This document shows, in pieces, positions 1 to 8,614 of a DNA stretch of 64,000 nucleotides (position 1 is its first letter; each line of letters begins with the position of its first letter). Below the pieces are notes generated by a model. The model did not search any database, was not told where the DNA came from, and saw only the letters and a list, made by a program, of their open reading frames with translations. The DNA comes from Roseburia sp. GTDB taxonomy: Bacteria > Bacillota > Clostridia > Lachnospirales > Lachnospiraceae. The stretch lies in the NCBI GenBank assembly GCA_017937095.1, contig JAGBEG010000018.1:1-64000 (forward strand), given 5' to 3'. A program made the position numbers and the translations under genes.

Positions 1-226
1 CTTCCAGGCGCTCCGGTGCATACTCGGGATTCATGACCTCTTTGAAAAAGGAATCATAAAGAATCTTCATTCCCCGCACGCCCGTGCAGAAATCTAAGAA
101 TTCCTCCCGCTGCGCGCGGCTCCACTCCTCATACATGGCGTACAGTTCCCTGCTGCCCTTAATCTCTGCAAGCAACTCCTCCCGCTCCCTTAGCAGTGGA
201 AAATATTCTTTTAGTTTGTTCGTCAT
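1..226 (-). CDS. PD-(D/E)XK nuclease/transposase-family protein, N-terminal part (cut by window edge)
   Basis: Only the first 75 codons are inside the window; the rest lies beyond the left edge. The start is the ATG at 226, preceded by AGGAGG about nine bases upstream. Residues about 40-75 (FLDFCTG, then YDSFFKEVMNP and APERLE) align well with the start of the intact gene at 12640 (FLDFCCG, YDTFFKKIFDP, HPKRLE), which carries the D...ExQ nuclease core of the Rpn/PF12784 transposase-like family. I therefore call it by that similarity: the catalytic part is not visible here. Proteins of this family are often present in many copies in clostridial genomes. Whether this copy is intact cannot be judged from the window. 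Confidence 0.7.
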   Translation of the reverse strand, partial: MTNKLKEYFPLLREREELLAEIKGSRELYAMYEEWSRAQREEFLDFCTGVRGMKILYDSFFKEVMNPEYAPERLE

Positions 227-371
227 AGGCAATGTCCTCCTGTGTAAATAATAAAAATATTGGATATACCGCCTGAAACAGGCATGAAAACTAAGATCGG
301 CAGCTTGAACGCCGCCAAATAAGATAAAGATATTTTAACACATAAATACTACATATGCAAGTACAAAAACA

Positions 372-460
372 CGTGAAATAATATGAAAAGAACACCTGAA
401 ATAATACGAAAAAAAACCTGAAATAATACGAAAAAAAACCTGAGATAATATGAAGCCGCA
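372..460. repeat. 22-bp tandem repeat, about four copies
   Basis: Units built on CCTGAAATAATACGAAAAAA start at about 372, 395, 417 and 439. The two central copies are nearly identical and the outer two diverge. They sit in the 393-bp gap between the transposase-family gene and the MacB-type permease. The repeat explains the AT-rich open frame on the minus strand here, which I do not regard as a gene. Confidence 0.8.
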
Positions 461-463
461 ACA

Positions 464-510
464 GGCTGTAGTATTCATGCAAATCATCCTTTGCATGAAT
501 GCCACAGCCC
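464..510 (-). terminator. Long hairpin downstream of the efflux operon
   Basis: GGCTGT and ATTCATGCAAA on one side pair with TTTGCATGAAT and ACAGCC on the other, giving a stem of about 18 bp with two mismatches and a six-base loop. It lies about 110 bases after the stop of the permease gene. No T-run follows directly on the minus strand (a T8 tract occurs some 27 bases further on), so termination is plausible but unproven; a small repeat element is the alternative. Confidence 0.5.
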
Positions 511-619
511 CTATTCCACCAAAACCAAAACAGATATATCCCCTATGCCCGATACAGCGGTCTGGTTATCGGCAGACTATGTTATCTGACACAGAAAAAG
601 AGTGAAAGATATAAATATT

Positions 620-1906
620 TTATTCATAACGAAGCGCATCGATCGGGTTCATTTTAGCTGCCTTATTTGCCGGATAATATCCAAAGAAAATGCCGATTGC
701 CAGTGAAAATGCCATCGACCCCAATATGCTCGATATGGTGGGACTTGCGCTGTATCCCAGAAGACCTGCGCCTGCGGCTCCGAGCATGATGCCCAGTATG
801 ATGCCGATGATTCCTCCGATCAGGCAGATGATCATCGCCTCGATAATAAACTGCATCCGTATGGAACTGTTCGTCGCCCCCAGCGCTTTTCTGGTTCCAA
901 TTTCCCTTGTACGTTCCGTGATAGATACAAGCATAATGTTCATCACGCCGATTCCTCCTACCAGCAGCGCGATACCGGCAATAATGGATATCGCCATGGT
1001 GATGTTTCCCATGATATCGTTCAGCGCGGACACCATGGACGCCATGCTGTAGGCGCCTACGGTAAAATACTGATTACTTCGGTAATATCCCTTGAGGTAT
1101 GTCTCAATCTTCGTCGCCAGTTCCTCCGAATCGATACCCACAGTGGCAATCACGCTGATGGAGGAATAGTTCTTACTGTGATTGAAATCCTGCGCCGTGG
1201 TCAGCGGGATATAGCAGGTGGTCGTGACATTATCGGAAGAACCGTTAATCCCCACTTCGGATTCCTCGTACTCATATATTCCTACAATTGTATATTCTAC
1301 CGTCTGTCCGTTCAGTTCCACGGAGAAATCTTTTCCGACCGCATCCGCATAACTCCCCCCATACAGATCGTCCACAAAACGATCCGTCACCAGCGCCACA
1401 TTTTTCGCCCCTGTGCTCTCTTTTGAAGAAAATCTGCTTCCGGCAATCATGGTAATATCGTTCGCCGTAAAATACCCCTGACTGACCCCCTGTACCTGGA
1501 TGGACGCCGTATTTTTCCCGCTTTTTACCGATGCGCTCCCCACGGATTCACTAACAGATATCGCTTCGATGGAATCAGAAAAATCCTGCAGAAGCTGATA
1601 TATCATCTCGTCCGTGATATAATCGTCTTCCGTGACGCTCCTTGTTTTGCTTACGCTTCCGAAAACAATCCCGTCTTCACGTTCCTCCGTCTCGCTGCTC
1701 TGTCTCTGCACCGAAACCGTGATGTTGTTCGCTCCCATAGACTGCATGGCGGAGGATACGGATAGCGTCAGAGAATTTCCTACAGTCATAATTGCAATTA
1801 CGGACGCAATACCTATGATAATTCCGAGCATCGTAAGGACTGCTCTGGACTTGTTCGCCTTAAGACTTGTCAACGCCATCCTTATATTTTCTGTTATCAT
1901 CATCAT
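620..1906 (-). CDS. MacB/FtsX-type ABC transporter permease
   Basis: Membrane subunit (428 aa) of a MacB-like efflux or export system. One membrane helix near residues 20-45 (VLTMLGIIIGIASVIAI) is followed by a large extracytoplasmic MacB-PCD domain (about 50-300), then three C-terminal helices with the FtsX signature, including the conserved ERTREIGTRKALGA segment after the second helix. The start ATG overlaps the stop of the upstream ATPase gene by four bases, so the two are translationally coupled. Together with the ATPase and the membrane fusion protein upstream it forms a three-gene export unit. The substrate (drug, peptide or lipid) cannot be read from sequence. Confidence 0.9.
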   Translation of the reverse strand: MMMITENIRMALTSLKANKSRAVLTMLGIIIGIASVIAIMTVGNSLTLSVSSAMQSMGANNITVSVQRQSSETEEREDGIVFGSVSKTRSVTEDDYITDEMIYQLLQDFSDSIEAISVSESVGSASVKSGKNTASIQVQGVSQGYFTANDITMIAGSRFSSKESTGAKNVALVTDRFVDDLYGGSYADAVGKDFSVELNGQTVEYTIVGIYEYEESEVGINGSSDNVTTTCYIPLTTAQDFNHSKNYSSISVIATVGIDSEELATKIETYLKGYYRSNQYFTVGAYSMASMVSALNDIMGNITMAISIIAGIALLVGGIGVMNIMLVSITERTREIGTRKALGATNSSIRMQFIIEAMIICLIGGIIGIILGIMLGAAGAGLLGYSASPTISSILGSMAFSLAIGIFFGYYPANKAAKMNPIDALRYE

Positions 1907-2619
1907 AAATTCCAGCCCCCTGCCTTTTCTCCCATGATGTTCCCGTCCTTGATGGTAATAATGCGGTCCGTCTCATCCGCCAGTTCATTGGAATGGGTAA
2001 TGAGTAAGATGGTTTTGCCCTGTTCACGGTTTAATTTGTGAAACAGATCCATGACGACCCTTCCTGTTTTCGAATCCAGCGCTCCGGTCGGCTCGTCCGC
2101 CAGTATGATCGCCGGATCGTTCGCCATGGAGCGCGCGATTGCAACCCTTTGTTTCTGTCCGCCGGAAAGCTCCTCCGGCAGATGCTTCATACGCTCTCCC
2201 ATCCCCACAAGCTCCAAAAGCTCCTGCGCGCGGTTTGTCCGCTCCTTTCGCGGAACCCCCGCATAAAGCATCGGAAGCTCCACATTCTTAATGGCGTTTG
2301 TCTTCGAGACAAGATTATAGGTCTGAAATACAAAACCGATTTTCTGATTGCGTATGTAAGACAATTCTTTGTCGGTCGCTTCGTCGATATCCACCCCGTC
2401 GATGATATACTTTCCTTCCGTCGGGCGGTCCAAAAGACCGATGACATTCATGAGCGTCGTCTTTCCGGAACCGGAGGCGCCAACAATCGATACAAACTCT
2501 CCCTCATAGACATCCAGATTAATGCCGTTTAATATCTGAAGCTCATTCGGTTTCCCAATGTAAAAGCGTTTGATGATATTGCTCAGGTGCAGAATGCTGG
2601 TATCCTGTTTTTGTGCCAT
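1903..2619 (-). CDS. MacB/LolD-type ABC transporter ATP-binding protein
   Basis: Cytoplasmic ATPase (238 aa) that drives the adjacent permease. Visible motifs are Walker A GASGSGKTT (about residue 43), the signature LSGGQKQRVAIA (about 145) and Walker B with ILADEPTGALDS (about 165), the last typical of the LolD/MacB subfamily. The gene begins one base after the stop of the membrane fusion gene and overlaps the permease gene by four bases, a tight operon. Length and motif spacing are normal for the family. Confidence 0.93.
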   Translation of the reverse strand: MAQKQDTSILHLSNIIKRFYIGKPNELQILNGINLDVYEGEFVSIVGASGSGKTTLMNVIGLLDRPTEGKYIIDGVDIDEATDKELSYIRNQKIGFVFQTYNLVSKTNAIKNVELPMLYAGVPRKERTNRAQELLELVGMGERMKHLPEELSGGQKQRVAIARSMANDPAIILADEPTGALDSKTGRVVMDLFHKLNREQGKTILLITHSNELADETDRIITIKDGNIMGEKAGGWNL

Positions 2620-2620
2620 G

Positions 2621-4354
2621 TTAAAATCCTCCTCTGCCCATAATTCCGCCCATATCCATATTCATTTCGTCATCCACAGAATCTACTACCCTTATCTTCT
2701 GCCCCTCCGATATTTTGTCCGATTTGATTTCTGTGTAATAGTTGCTTTCCATGACGACCTCGACCGGAATATCCGTCGTCTCCGTGCCGTCTTCTGATAC
2801 GGTCTGGATAAAGGAATTTCCGTCCTCATCCGTCTGCACGGCGTTGTAGGGAACGGTAAGTACATCATCGTGCTGCTCAATGATGATGCTTAAGCTTGCG
2901 GACATATCCAGCCGAAGTCTGTCGTTTGGCGTATCCACGGAAATCCGTACCTTATAATTTACATCACCGCCGGAAGCTGTCGTGGCTGCCGCTGCCGTGG
3001 TTGTCGTCGTGGTTGCCGTAGGAGACACGAAGATCACGGTTCCCTCCAGCTCCTCGTCCCCGGTCGCATCGGTCTTTATCAGAACCTTCTGCCCCGTCTC
3101 TATATCACTGATATCATATTCTCCGATATATGCCTCCACCTCATAGGACGAGCAGTCCTGAACGGTTACAATTGTCCCCTGCGTATAGGTATCTCCTTCC
3201 TCATAATTGACCGCCGTGACAATTCCTGCGATTGGAGACTTTAATACCCCCTCCTCAAGCTGTTCCTGATACTGTTCTACCTGTTTTTCTTCGTTATTTG
3301 TCGTTGCATTCAGCGCCGCCGTGCTCTGACTGCTCTTCGCGCTGGCAACCGCACTCGCCTGACTTGCCGCCGTATTGTCGTAGGACTTCACCGCCGATTC
3401 GTAAGCGCTTTGCTTGGTCTGCGCCTGCAGCAGCAGATTGGAAAGCGCTTCCTCCTGTGTTTCTCTCGCCGTCTTTGCCGTATTGTAGGCGCTCTGTGCA
3501 TTTATCAGACTGTTAAGCACCGTATCGTAATTCGTCTGGGCGTTCTCATACGCCGTTTTCGCGGTATTATATTCCGCAGTAGCGCTCTCATATGCCTGCT
3601 TTAACGTCTCGTTTCCCGCATCCGCCTCGTAAGCGGCTTTAGCGCTGTTATACAAAGCTTCCTTTTCCGCGAGACCGGTCTTTTTTTCGTTCAGGGCAGT
3701 CTCCGCCGCACTGACCGACTCCTGCGCCGCCGTATAACTGCTATACGCCGCATTTTCCGCGCTCCGGGCTTCGTCAAGTCCGCTACACGACTCGTTGTAT
3801 TCCGCCACGGCTCTCTGATAATCATTATAGGCTGAATCCACGCTGCTCTGGGCATTATCGACCTGATAGCTTTCCGTGCGCTGCGCATCCGACACGCTGC
3901 GCTGCGCATCTGCCTGTGAAATACTGTTCTTCTGCTTTGCCCGGTCAAGCGTATCCTCGGCGTCCGCCAGATTCTCCTCAATATCCTCCGTGTCAAACAC
4001 CAGAAGCTCCTGACCAGCCGTCACCGTATCACCCACGGAAACATTCACGGACTGCACCTTAATTCCCGTCAGGGAAACGGACAAATCCTTTGTCTCTACG
4101 CTCACGACGGTTCCCGTCGCCCCTACGCTTTTGGTCAGGGAGCGTCTGGTGACTTCCTCCGTCTGCTGCGATACCGCCATTGCCTGCCTGTCACTTTGCA
4201 TACTTCTCTTCATGTTCTGATTGATTATTACAAAGAGCAGGATCAGAATCAGGAGTACCGCAAGTATCATTTTGCCGGTACGCTTTCCCTTTGCCCGTTC
4301 CCGCAGTTTTTTCATGCCGTCCTTTTTCTCTGCCGCAGAGATATTTCTCTCCAT
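2621..4354 (-). CDS. HlyD/MacA-type membrane fusion protein
   Basis: Periplasmic-adaptor-like subunit (577 aa) of the export system. I start it at ATG 4354, where GGAGGAG sits about eight bases upstream, rather than at the longer frame from 4414. One N-terminal membrane helix (about 28-47, ILAVLLILILLFVI) is followed by a biotinyl-lipoyl half-motif, a long Ala/Gln-rich coiled coil (about 120-330, many AQS/AYN segments), the second lipoyl half (SPIAGIVTAVNYEEGD) and a beta-barrel. A Thr/Ala-rich linker (about 440-460) and a Met/Gly-rich tail (MDMGGIMGRGGF) are unusual touches. Expression is probably set by the operator-like direct repeat at 4439-4458. Confidence 0.88.
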   Translation of the reverse strand: MERNISAAEKKDGMKKLRERAKGKRTGKMILAVLLILILLFVIINQNMKRSMQSDRQAMAVSQQTEEVTRRSLTKSVGATGTVVSVETKDLSVSLTGIKVQSVNVSVGDTVTAGQELLVFDTEDIEENLADAEDTLDRAKQKNSISQADAQRSVSDAQRTESYQVDNAQSSVDSAYNDYQRAVAEYNESCSGLDEARSAENAAYSSYTAAQESVSAAETALNEKKTGLAEKEALYNSAKAAYEADAGNETLKQAYESATAEYNTAKTAYENAQTNYDTVLNSLINAQSAYNTAKTARETQEEALSNLLLQAQTKQSAYESAVKSYDNTAASQASAVASAKSSQSTAALNATTNNEEKQVEQYQEQLEEGVLKSPIAGIVTAVNYEEGDTYTQGTIVTVQDCSSYEVEAYIGEYDISDIETGQKVLIKTDATGDEELEGTVIFVSPTATTTTTTAAAATTASGGDVNYKVRISVDTPNDRLRLDMSASLSIIIEQHDDVLTVPYNAVQTDEDGNSFIQTVSEDGTETTDIPVEVVMESNYYTEIKSDKISEGQKIRVVDSVDDEMNMDMGGIMGRGGF

Positions 4355-4438
4355 TGTCTCTCTCCTCCAACAATTTTTCCCATTACTGGTTTGATTTCTT
4401 TTCCAGAATAGCAACGATTGTTAAAGGTTCTTATAAAA

Positions 4439-4458
4439 GTTTTTAAACAGTTTTTAAA
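4439..4458 (-). promoter_or_regulatory. Candidate OmpR-family operator upstream of the efflux operon
   Basis: GTTTTTAAA is repeated exactly with an 11-bp period (4439-4447 and 4450-4458). Eleven-base direct repeats are the usual target of OmpR/PhoB-type response regulators. On the minus strand they are followed by TAAGAA, 17 bases, and TATTCT, a weak promoter of the activator-dependent kind, and then by the fusion-protein gene. The response-regulator gene is next door. Binding is inferred. Confidence 0.5.
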
Positions 4459-4477
4459 TAAGCGATAATTTTTCCAT

Positions 4478-4510
4478 AAAAAATGCCTTGCCATGGTTTT
4501 AGCAAAGCAT
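4478..4510 (-). terminator. Rho-independent terminator after the two-component genes
   Basis: On the minus strand, ATGCTTTGC and GCAAGGCAT form a nine-base stem with one mismatch and a ten-base loop, followed directly by a T6 run. It lies 15 bases after the stop of the response-regulator gene and separates it from the efflux operon. Confidence 0.8.
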
Positions 4511-4524
4511 CTGTGTTTTTTGCC

Positions 4525-5229
4525 TTACAGGTTCAGGCGGTATCCCACACCCCATATAGTCTCTATCATCCTTGGATTTCTGGGATTTTCTTCTAATTTC
4601 TCCCGCAACCGGTTGATATGTACGGACACCGTCGCCGCATCCGATTCATAATTGCATCCCCATATCCGCTCAAATAGCTGTTCTCTGGAAAATACGATAT
4701 TCGGATTTTCCGCAAGGAACAACAGCAGTTCAAATTCTCTTCCCGGCAGCTTGATTTCCGCACCCCTGCGATATACCTTCCAGTTCTCCGGAATTAATGT
4801 AATATCCCCTATCTCTATGACTTTCCTGTCCTTCTTTTTTTCTTCCCCGCCGGAATTTCCCTTGAGCCGTTCATAGCGCGCCAGATGCGCCTTTACTCTT
4901 GCCACAAGCTGCGCCGGATCAAAGGGCTTTGTGATATAATCGTCCGCTCCCAGACCCAATCCCCGTATAACGTCTAAGGATTCGGTCTTTGCCGTCACCA
5001 TTAAAATCGGGATGTCCGTTTTTTCTCTTATGTTCTGGCAGATTGTCATTCCATCCGTCTTCGGCAGCATCAGATCCAGCAAAATCAGGTCATAACGGTT
5101 TTGATCCGTTTCTTCCTCCACCTTGCTGCCATCTGCGACAATATTAGTTTCATAGCCGCTCATTTCCAGATAAAGCTGCTCAAGCTGTGCGATTTTTCTA
5201 TCATCCTCTACAATCAATATCCTGCTCAC
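4525..5229 (-). CDS. OmpR/PhoB-family response regulator
   Basis: Two-component response regulator (234 aa). I choose the GTG at 5229, which has AAGGAGG eight bases upstream and places the protein start at SRILIVEDD; the longer frame to 5268 adds nothing typical. The receiver has the acidic pair EDD, the phospho-acceptor in LILLDLMLP, and the Thr and Lys of VTAKTE and TKPFDP. A winged-helix DNA-binding domain fills the C-terminal half (REFELLLFL through GVGYRL). It overlaps the histidine-kinase gene by 29 bases and most likely controls the divergent-purpose efflux operon that follows the terminator. Confidence 0.93.
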   Translation of the reverse strand: MSRILIVEDDRKIAQLEQLYLEMSGYETNIVADGSKVEEETDQNRYDLILLDLMLPKTDGMTICQNIREKTDIPILMVTAKTESLDVIRGLGLGADDYITKPFDPAQLVARVKAHLARYERLKGNSGGEEKKKDRKVIEIGDITLIPENWKVYRRGAEIKLPGREFELLLFLAENPNIVFSREQLFERIWGCNYESDAATVSVHINRLREKLEENPRNPRMIETIWGVGYRLNL

Positions 5230-6643
5230 GATCCGCTCCTCCTTTCGGGAAATGTAAACTGACCTCAAAGCCGTCCCTGTTTACCGCCTCCGCTCTGCCT
5301 TGATGCGCCTCCACGATATATTTTACAATATACAACCCCACACCGTTTCCCTCCTGCCCTCTCGCCTCGTCACAGCGGTAGAACCGGTCAAAGATATAAG
5401 GCAGCTTTTCCTCCGGCACGCCGCAGCCGTTGTCATGGAAGGAAATGATTTCCTCCGCGTCATTTTCTGCAACCGTAATTGTTATCTGTACCGGAGCGCA
5501 GCCCGCATAGTGCAGGCTGTTTTCCAACAGATTATCGAACACCCGCTGCATCTGGAGAACATCGTACAGCCCTTCATAATGCTCCCCACACCCTTGCATG
5601 ATAAGCGTCATTTCCTCCGGCGTCCATGCGGAACTTCTCCTTTCCACGTACTGCGCGAGGTATTCCTCCATGTCGATTCTTACCGGATACAGCGGCATCT
5701 TTCCCGTCTCGATTTTGGAAAAGACGAATAGCTTCTGCAAAAGCTGATCCATTTCCCCTGTCGTATCATAGGCAATCTGCAGAAATCTGTCGCGCTTTTC
5801 CGGCGTGTCCGCCACCCCGTCCATAATTGCCTTGATATATCCCTTGATCGAAGTGAGGGGCGTCCGCAGATCATGGGAAATACTCGTCACCATATCCGTC
5901 CGCTGCTCCTCGTATTTGCGGCGCTCCCTTTCATGGTCCGCAATCTCCTCCTGCATGGCGTTGAATGTCTCACATACCCGCTCAAATTCCTTATCCCCGT
6001 GATAGACAATCGGCTTCGCCCTCTCGCCTCTTCCGACAACCTTTAAGCTGTCGATGAGAAGATCCAACGGCTTTACCACCCGGTTTACCATAGCCTTCGA
6101 GAACACCCAGCCCAGACATGCCACAATCAGAATTGTAACGCTGCCAATCAGTACGATGCGGTAAATGTACGCCAAAATCTGACCGTGATTCATCCTGTCC
6201 ATCGTTGTCTCATCCGACACACACAGCGCCGCGAGATAGTATGTATGCTCCCCCGAGTCAAAAGAAACATCCGCATAGGTGTTACCGTAAGCCACATGGA
6301 TTCCCTCCGCGGCATTTCGCCGGATTTCCGCGATCCAATCCCTGTTCTCCACGACAAAATCCTTCGGATAAATGATTTCCCCGTCCCGGCATACAAACAG
6401 CATATATCCGTAGGGATCCATCTCCCGCTGCATTCCTTCCCAGTCAGACGGCTCCTTTGCCGCATTTTCAAGTATCCGCATTACCGTAAAAGCATTGTCA
6501 TCTACATTTGAAATCCATTCCCGGCTCTCGTCATAGTCCGACAGCCGATACCGCATGAAGCCGGTTATCGCGCCGAACAGGATTAGCATTGCCGTCACCA
6601 TCATCAGCATATTTAATAGAAAAACTCGCCTGCGCATGGACAT
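5201..6643 (-). CDS. Sensor histidine kinase (HAMP-HisKA-HATPase)
   Basis: Membrane sensor kinase (480 aa) paired with the response regulator. There is an N-terminal helix (about 8-30), an extracytoplasmic sensing region, a second helix (about 160-185), a HAMP segment, the HisKA box with the phospho-accepting His in SHDLRTPLTSIKGY (about 255), and ATP-binding N, G1 and G2 boxes (DNLLENSLHYA, DNGCGVP, GNGVGLYIV). The start at 6643 has AAGGAG nine bases upstream. The ligand is unknown; neighbourhood suggests a cell-envelope or antimicrobial signal relieved by the efflux system. Confidence 0.92.
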   Translation of the reverse strand: MSMRRRVFLLNMLMMVTAMLILFGAITGFMRYRLSDYDESREWISNVDDNAFTVMRILENAAKEPSDWEGMQREMDPYGYMLFVCRDGEIIYPKDFVVENRDWIAEIRRNAAEGIHVAYGNTYADVSFDSGEHTYYLAALCVSDETTMDRMNHGQILAYIYRIVLIGSVTILIVACLGWVFSKAMVNRVVKPLDLLIDSLKVVGRGERAKPIVYHGDKEFERVCETFNAMQEEIADHERERRKYEEQRTDMVTSISHDLRTPLTSIKGYIKAIMDGVADTPEKRDRFLQIAYDTTGEMDQLLQKLFVFSKIETGKMPLYPVRIDMEEYLAQYVERRSSAWTPEEMTLIMQGCGEHYEGLYDVLQMQRVFDNLLENSLHYAGCAPVQITITVAENDAEEIISFHDNGCGVPEEKLPYIFDRFYRCDEARGQEGNGVGLYIVKYIVEAHQGRAEAVNRDGFEVSLHFPKGGADREQDIDCRG

Positions 6644-6686
6644 TTCACGTTTCTCCTTTTCTCAAACCCTGTTTCGCCCTGATTGA

Positions 6687-8441
6687 TCAATTCATATCCT
6701 GTTCCACCGGAACAAAAACAGATACACTCTCAATCCCCGGCTGAAAGCTGCACCAGTCCAGCCGTGCCCAAGGACGCGTCTCATTCCCTTCGTAGAGATA
6801 GATACTTGCATCGCCCCCGTGGGTGACGTAATAACTGTCAATAATCATCCTGCCCTGCCCGTCATACTGAATCGTTCCATGGGAATCCCATGTCCCGTGT
6901 GTGTACGAGGAACGAAGGTATTCCACCTCTTTTAACGTGCCGTCTTCCCTGTAGAAAAACTCCATCTGCCCTGAGTAATCAATGCTGTCATCCCACCAGC
7001 CCCAGCCCTCCTCGATATCATAGGGCTGCATTTCTTCCTGGATATCCGTCAATCTGCCGTTTTCATCATAATGCAGCACACAGGCATGCGGCAAATACAC
7101 TCTGCGATCTGACAAGACAGCTATTTCCCCATGCTCTGACATGTCAGCAACCTCGTCTGTTCCTATGATCCGTCCGCTCTCATCCGTTACCGCCGTTTCC
7201 AGGTAAAGCCAGGTCTTCTGTCCTCTGCACAGCGCCCAGACCGGAGAATAGACCGTATCCAGATTCCAGCTTTCTGTGACAAACGGAACCGGAACGCCCT
7301 CTATATATTGATAGGAAATATCCGCCATACGCTTTCCCCATGCATCATACGCTGTTTCCTGCGTGATGCCCTGTGCGGTATCATAGTGATAGATGATATT
7401 TCCCGTCTGCTCCGCCTCATGAAAATCACACGACGCACAATAGACCGCATCCGCATACTGGCTGATGCCCGCCTCATAATCCACCCAGTAATCGCCCCAC
7501 ATATGTATCACAAAGCAGCACTTCTGCTGCTTTCGGTCGATATAATACGCGACATATGAATCCTCATCCCATGCCGCACTGACGCCGTCGGGCGTCATGT
7601 TTTCCATTCCCTGACTGTGCAGATAGTCTTCCACAAACGCATCGACCTGTCCGAAATCATACCCCTCGTCACGCGGATTATAATAGACTTTGTCTTCGAT
7701 TCCCCATTCATAGATCGTCTCCGCGTCATCATAGTCCGTCTGCACAGCCTGTTCGAAATCTGTCAGAACATCAGGCGAAACATTTGCTGCCATTGTCTCT
7801 TCCGCAGCGGTATAAGAAACCCTGCAGATTTTTCCTTCCTTGATGTCCACGGATAAGATGACGCTTCCATATGCACGGCTTCCAAGCTCATAGGTCACAG
7901 ACAGACATCCGTCTTCTTTTACTCCAAAGGAATCGGGCACACCGAACTGAAACAGGACGGTATGAAGCGAATCCTCTCCAATCTCCCATCCAAAAAAATT
8001 GCCGCTCCATCTGACGGCAAGCCCGTTAAAGCGATGTCCCTCTCCGTCGAACATATACATAAGTCCGTCCTGCGCATCATCCTTCCGACGATACCACACA
8101 CTGTCATCAGACCATTCACATTGTTCAAATTTGTCATAATCAAATTCCGTCCCGAACGGAATTCCCGCTAACGTTTCAATATCTCCCGCCTTGACCGCCG
8201 TCACCCACGACCTGACATAGTTTGCCTCATCCGCAGAGTTTTCATTTCCCGCCGGTTCAAAACCGCCGTGCTTATCCTTTACAAGCATAATTTTTATAAT
8301 TTCAGTAATTTCCACGCAGCGTTCTTTGTGATAACTGCGCTCACCCGCGGACGCCGCAAACACAAGCATTCCCGTCAGAACGATCATTGTGGCAGTCCTT
8401 ATCATCCGGTTTTTCCACGCCATTCCCTGCCTTCTTTTCAT
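6687..8441 (-). CDS. Exported protein of unknown function with YD-like motifs
   Basis: I do not recognise this family. The protein (about 584 aa from the ATG at 8441; an in-frame ATG at 8423 with AAGAAGG upstream is an equally good start) opens with a basic segment and a hydrophobic stretch (TATMIVLTGMLVFAASA), a likely signal peptide or anchor. The rest is rich in Tyr, Asp, Trp and Gly. The C-terminal half contains short motifs of the form hYD-x-G-R-hxx (LHYDENGRLTD, IQYDGQGRMII, FFYREDGTLKE) that resemble single YD/RHS-type beta-hairpins. It lies 43 bases upstream of the sensor-kinase gene, in the same direction, so it may be an accessory or signal-sensing partner. That role is a guess. Confidence 0.6.
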   Translation of the reverse strand: MKRRQGMAWKNRMIRTATMIVLTGMLVFAASAGERSYHKERCVEITEIIKIMLVKDKHGGFEPAGNENSADEANYVRSWVTAVKAGDIETLAGIPFGTEFDYDKFEQCEWSDDSVWYRRKDDAQDGLMYMFDGEGHRFNGLAVRWSGNFFGWEIGEDSLHTVLFQFGVPDSFGVKEDGCLSVTYELGSRAYGSVILSVDIKEGKICRVSYTAAEETMAANVSPDVLTDFEQAVQTDYDDAETIYEWGIEDKVYYNPRDEGYDFGQVDAFVEDYLHSQGMENMTPDGVSAAWDEDSYVAYYIDRKQQKCCFVIHMWGDYWVDYEAGISQYADAVYCASCDFHEAEQTGNIIYHYDTAQGITQETAYDAWGKRMADISYQYIEGVPVPFVTESWNLDTVYSPVWALCRGQKTWLYLETAVTDESGRIIGTDEVADMSEHGEIAVLSDRRVYLPHACVLHYDENGRLTDIQEEMQPYDIEEGWGWWDDSIDYSGQMEFFYREDGTLKEVEYLRSSYTHGTWDSHGTIQYDGQGRMIIDSYYVTHGGDASIYLYEGNETRPWARLDWCSFQPGIESVSVFVPVEQDMN

Positions 8442-8528
8442 TTCTTCCGATTGTCCCCCCTGACTGCCGCAGCCCATGCACTGACATATTCCCGTCCCAA
8501 GACCTGCCGTTTTGCGTCTTCTCTATCC

Positions 8529-8567
8529 AGACACAGGCTGTCCCCGTTTCCGGTTACAGCCTGTCTG
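8529..8567 (-). terminator. Inverted repeat after lepA
   Basis: AGACACAGGCTGT pairs with ACAGCCTGTCT around a CCCCGTTTCCGG centre, giving a strong GC-rich stem 48 bases after the lepA stop. No clear T-run follows on the minus strand, so it may be a weak terminator or an RNA-stabilising hairpin. Confidence 0.45.
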
Positions 8568-8614
8568 TTTGTAAAAATGCCTTGTGTACTCTTTTATGCT
8601 CTGGCAAAAACAGC

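Noticed and set aside
690-1052. Plus-strand open frame inside the permease gene
   Set aside because: It is opposite to a well-supported gene with full family motifs, has no ribosome site and shows no domain. Many similar frames elsewhere were left out for the same reason.
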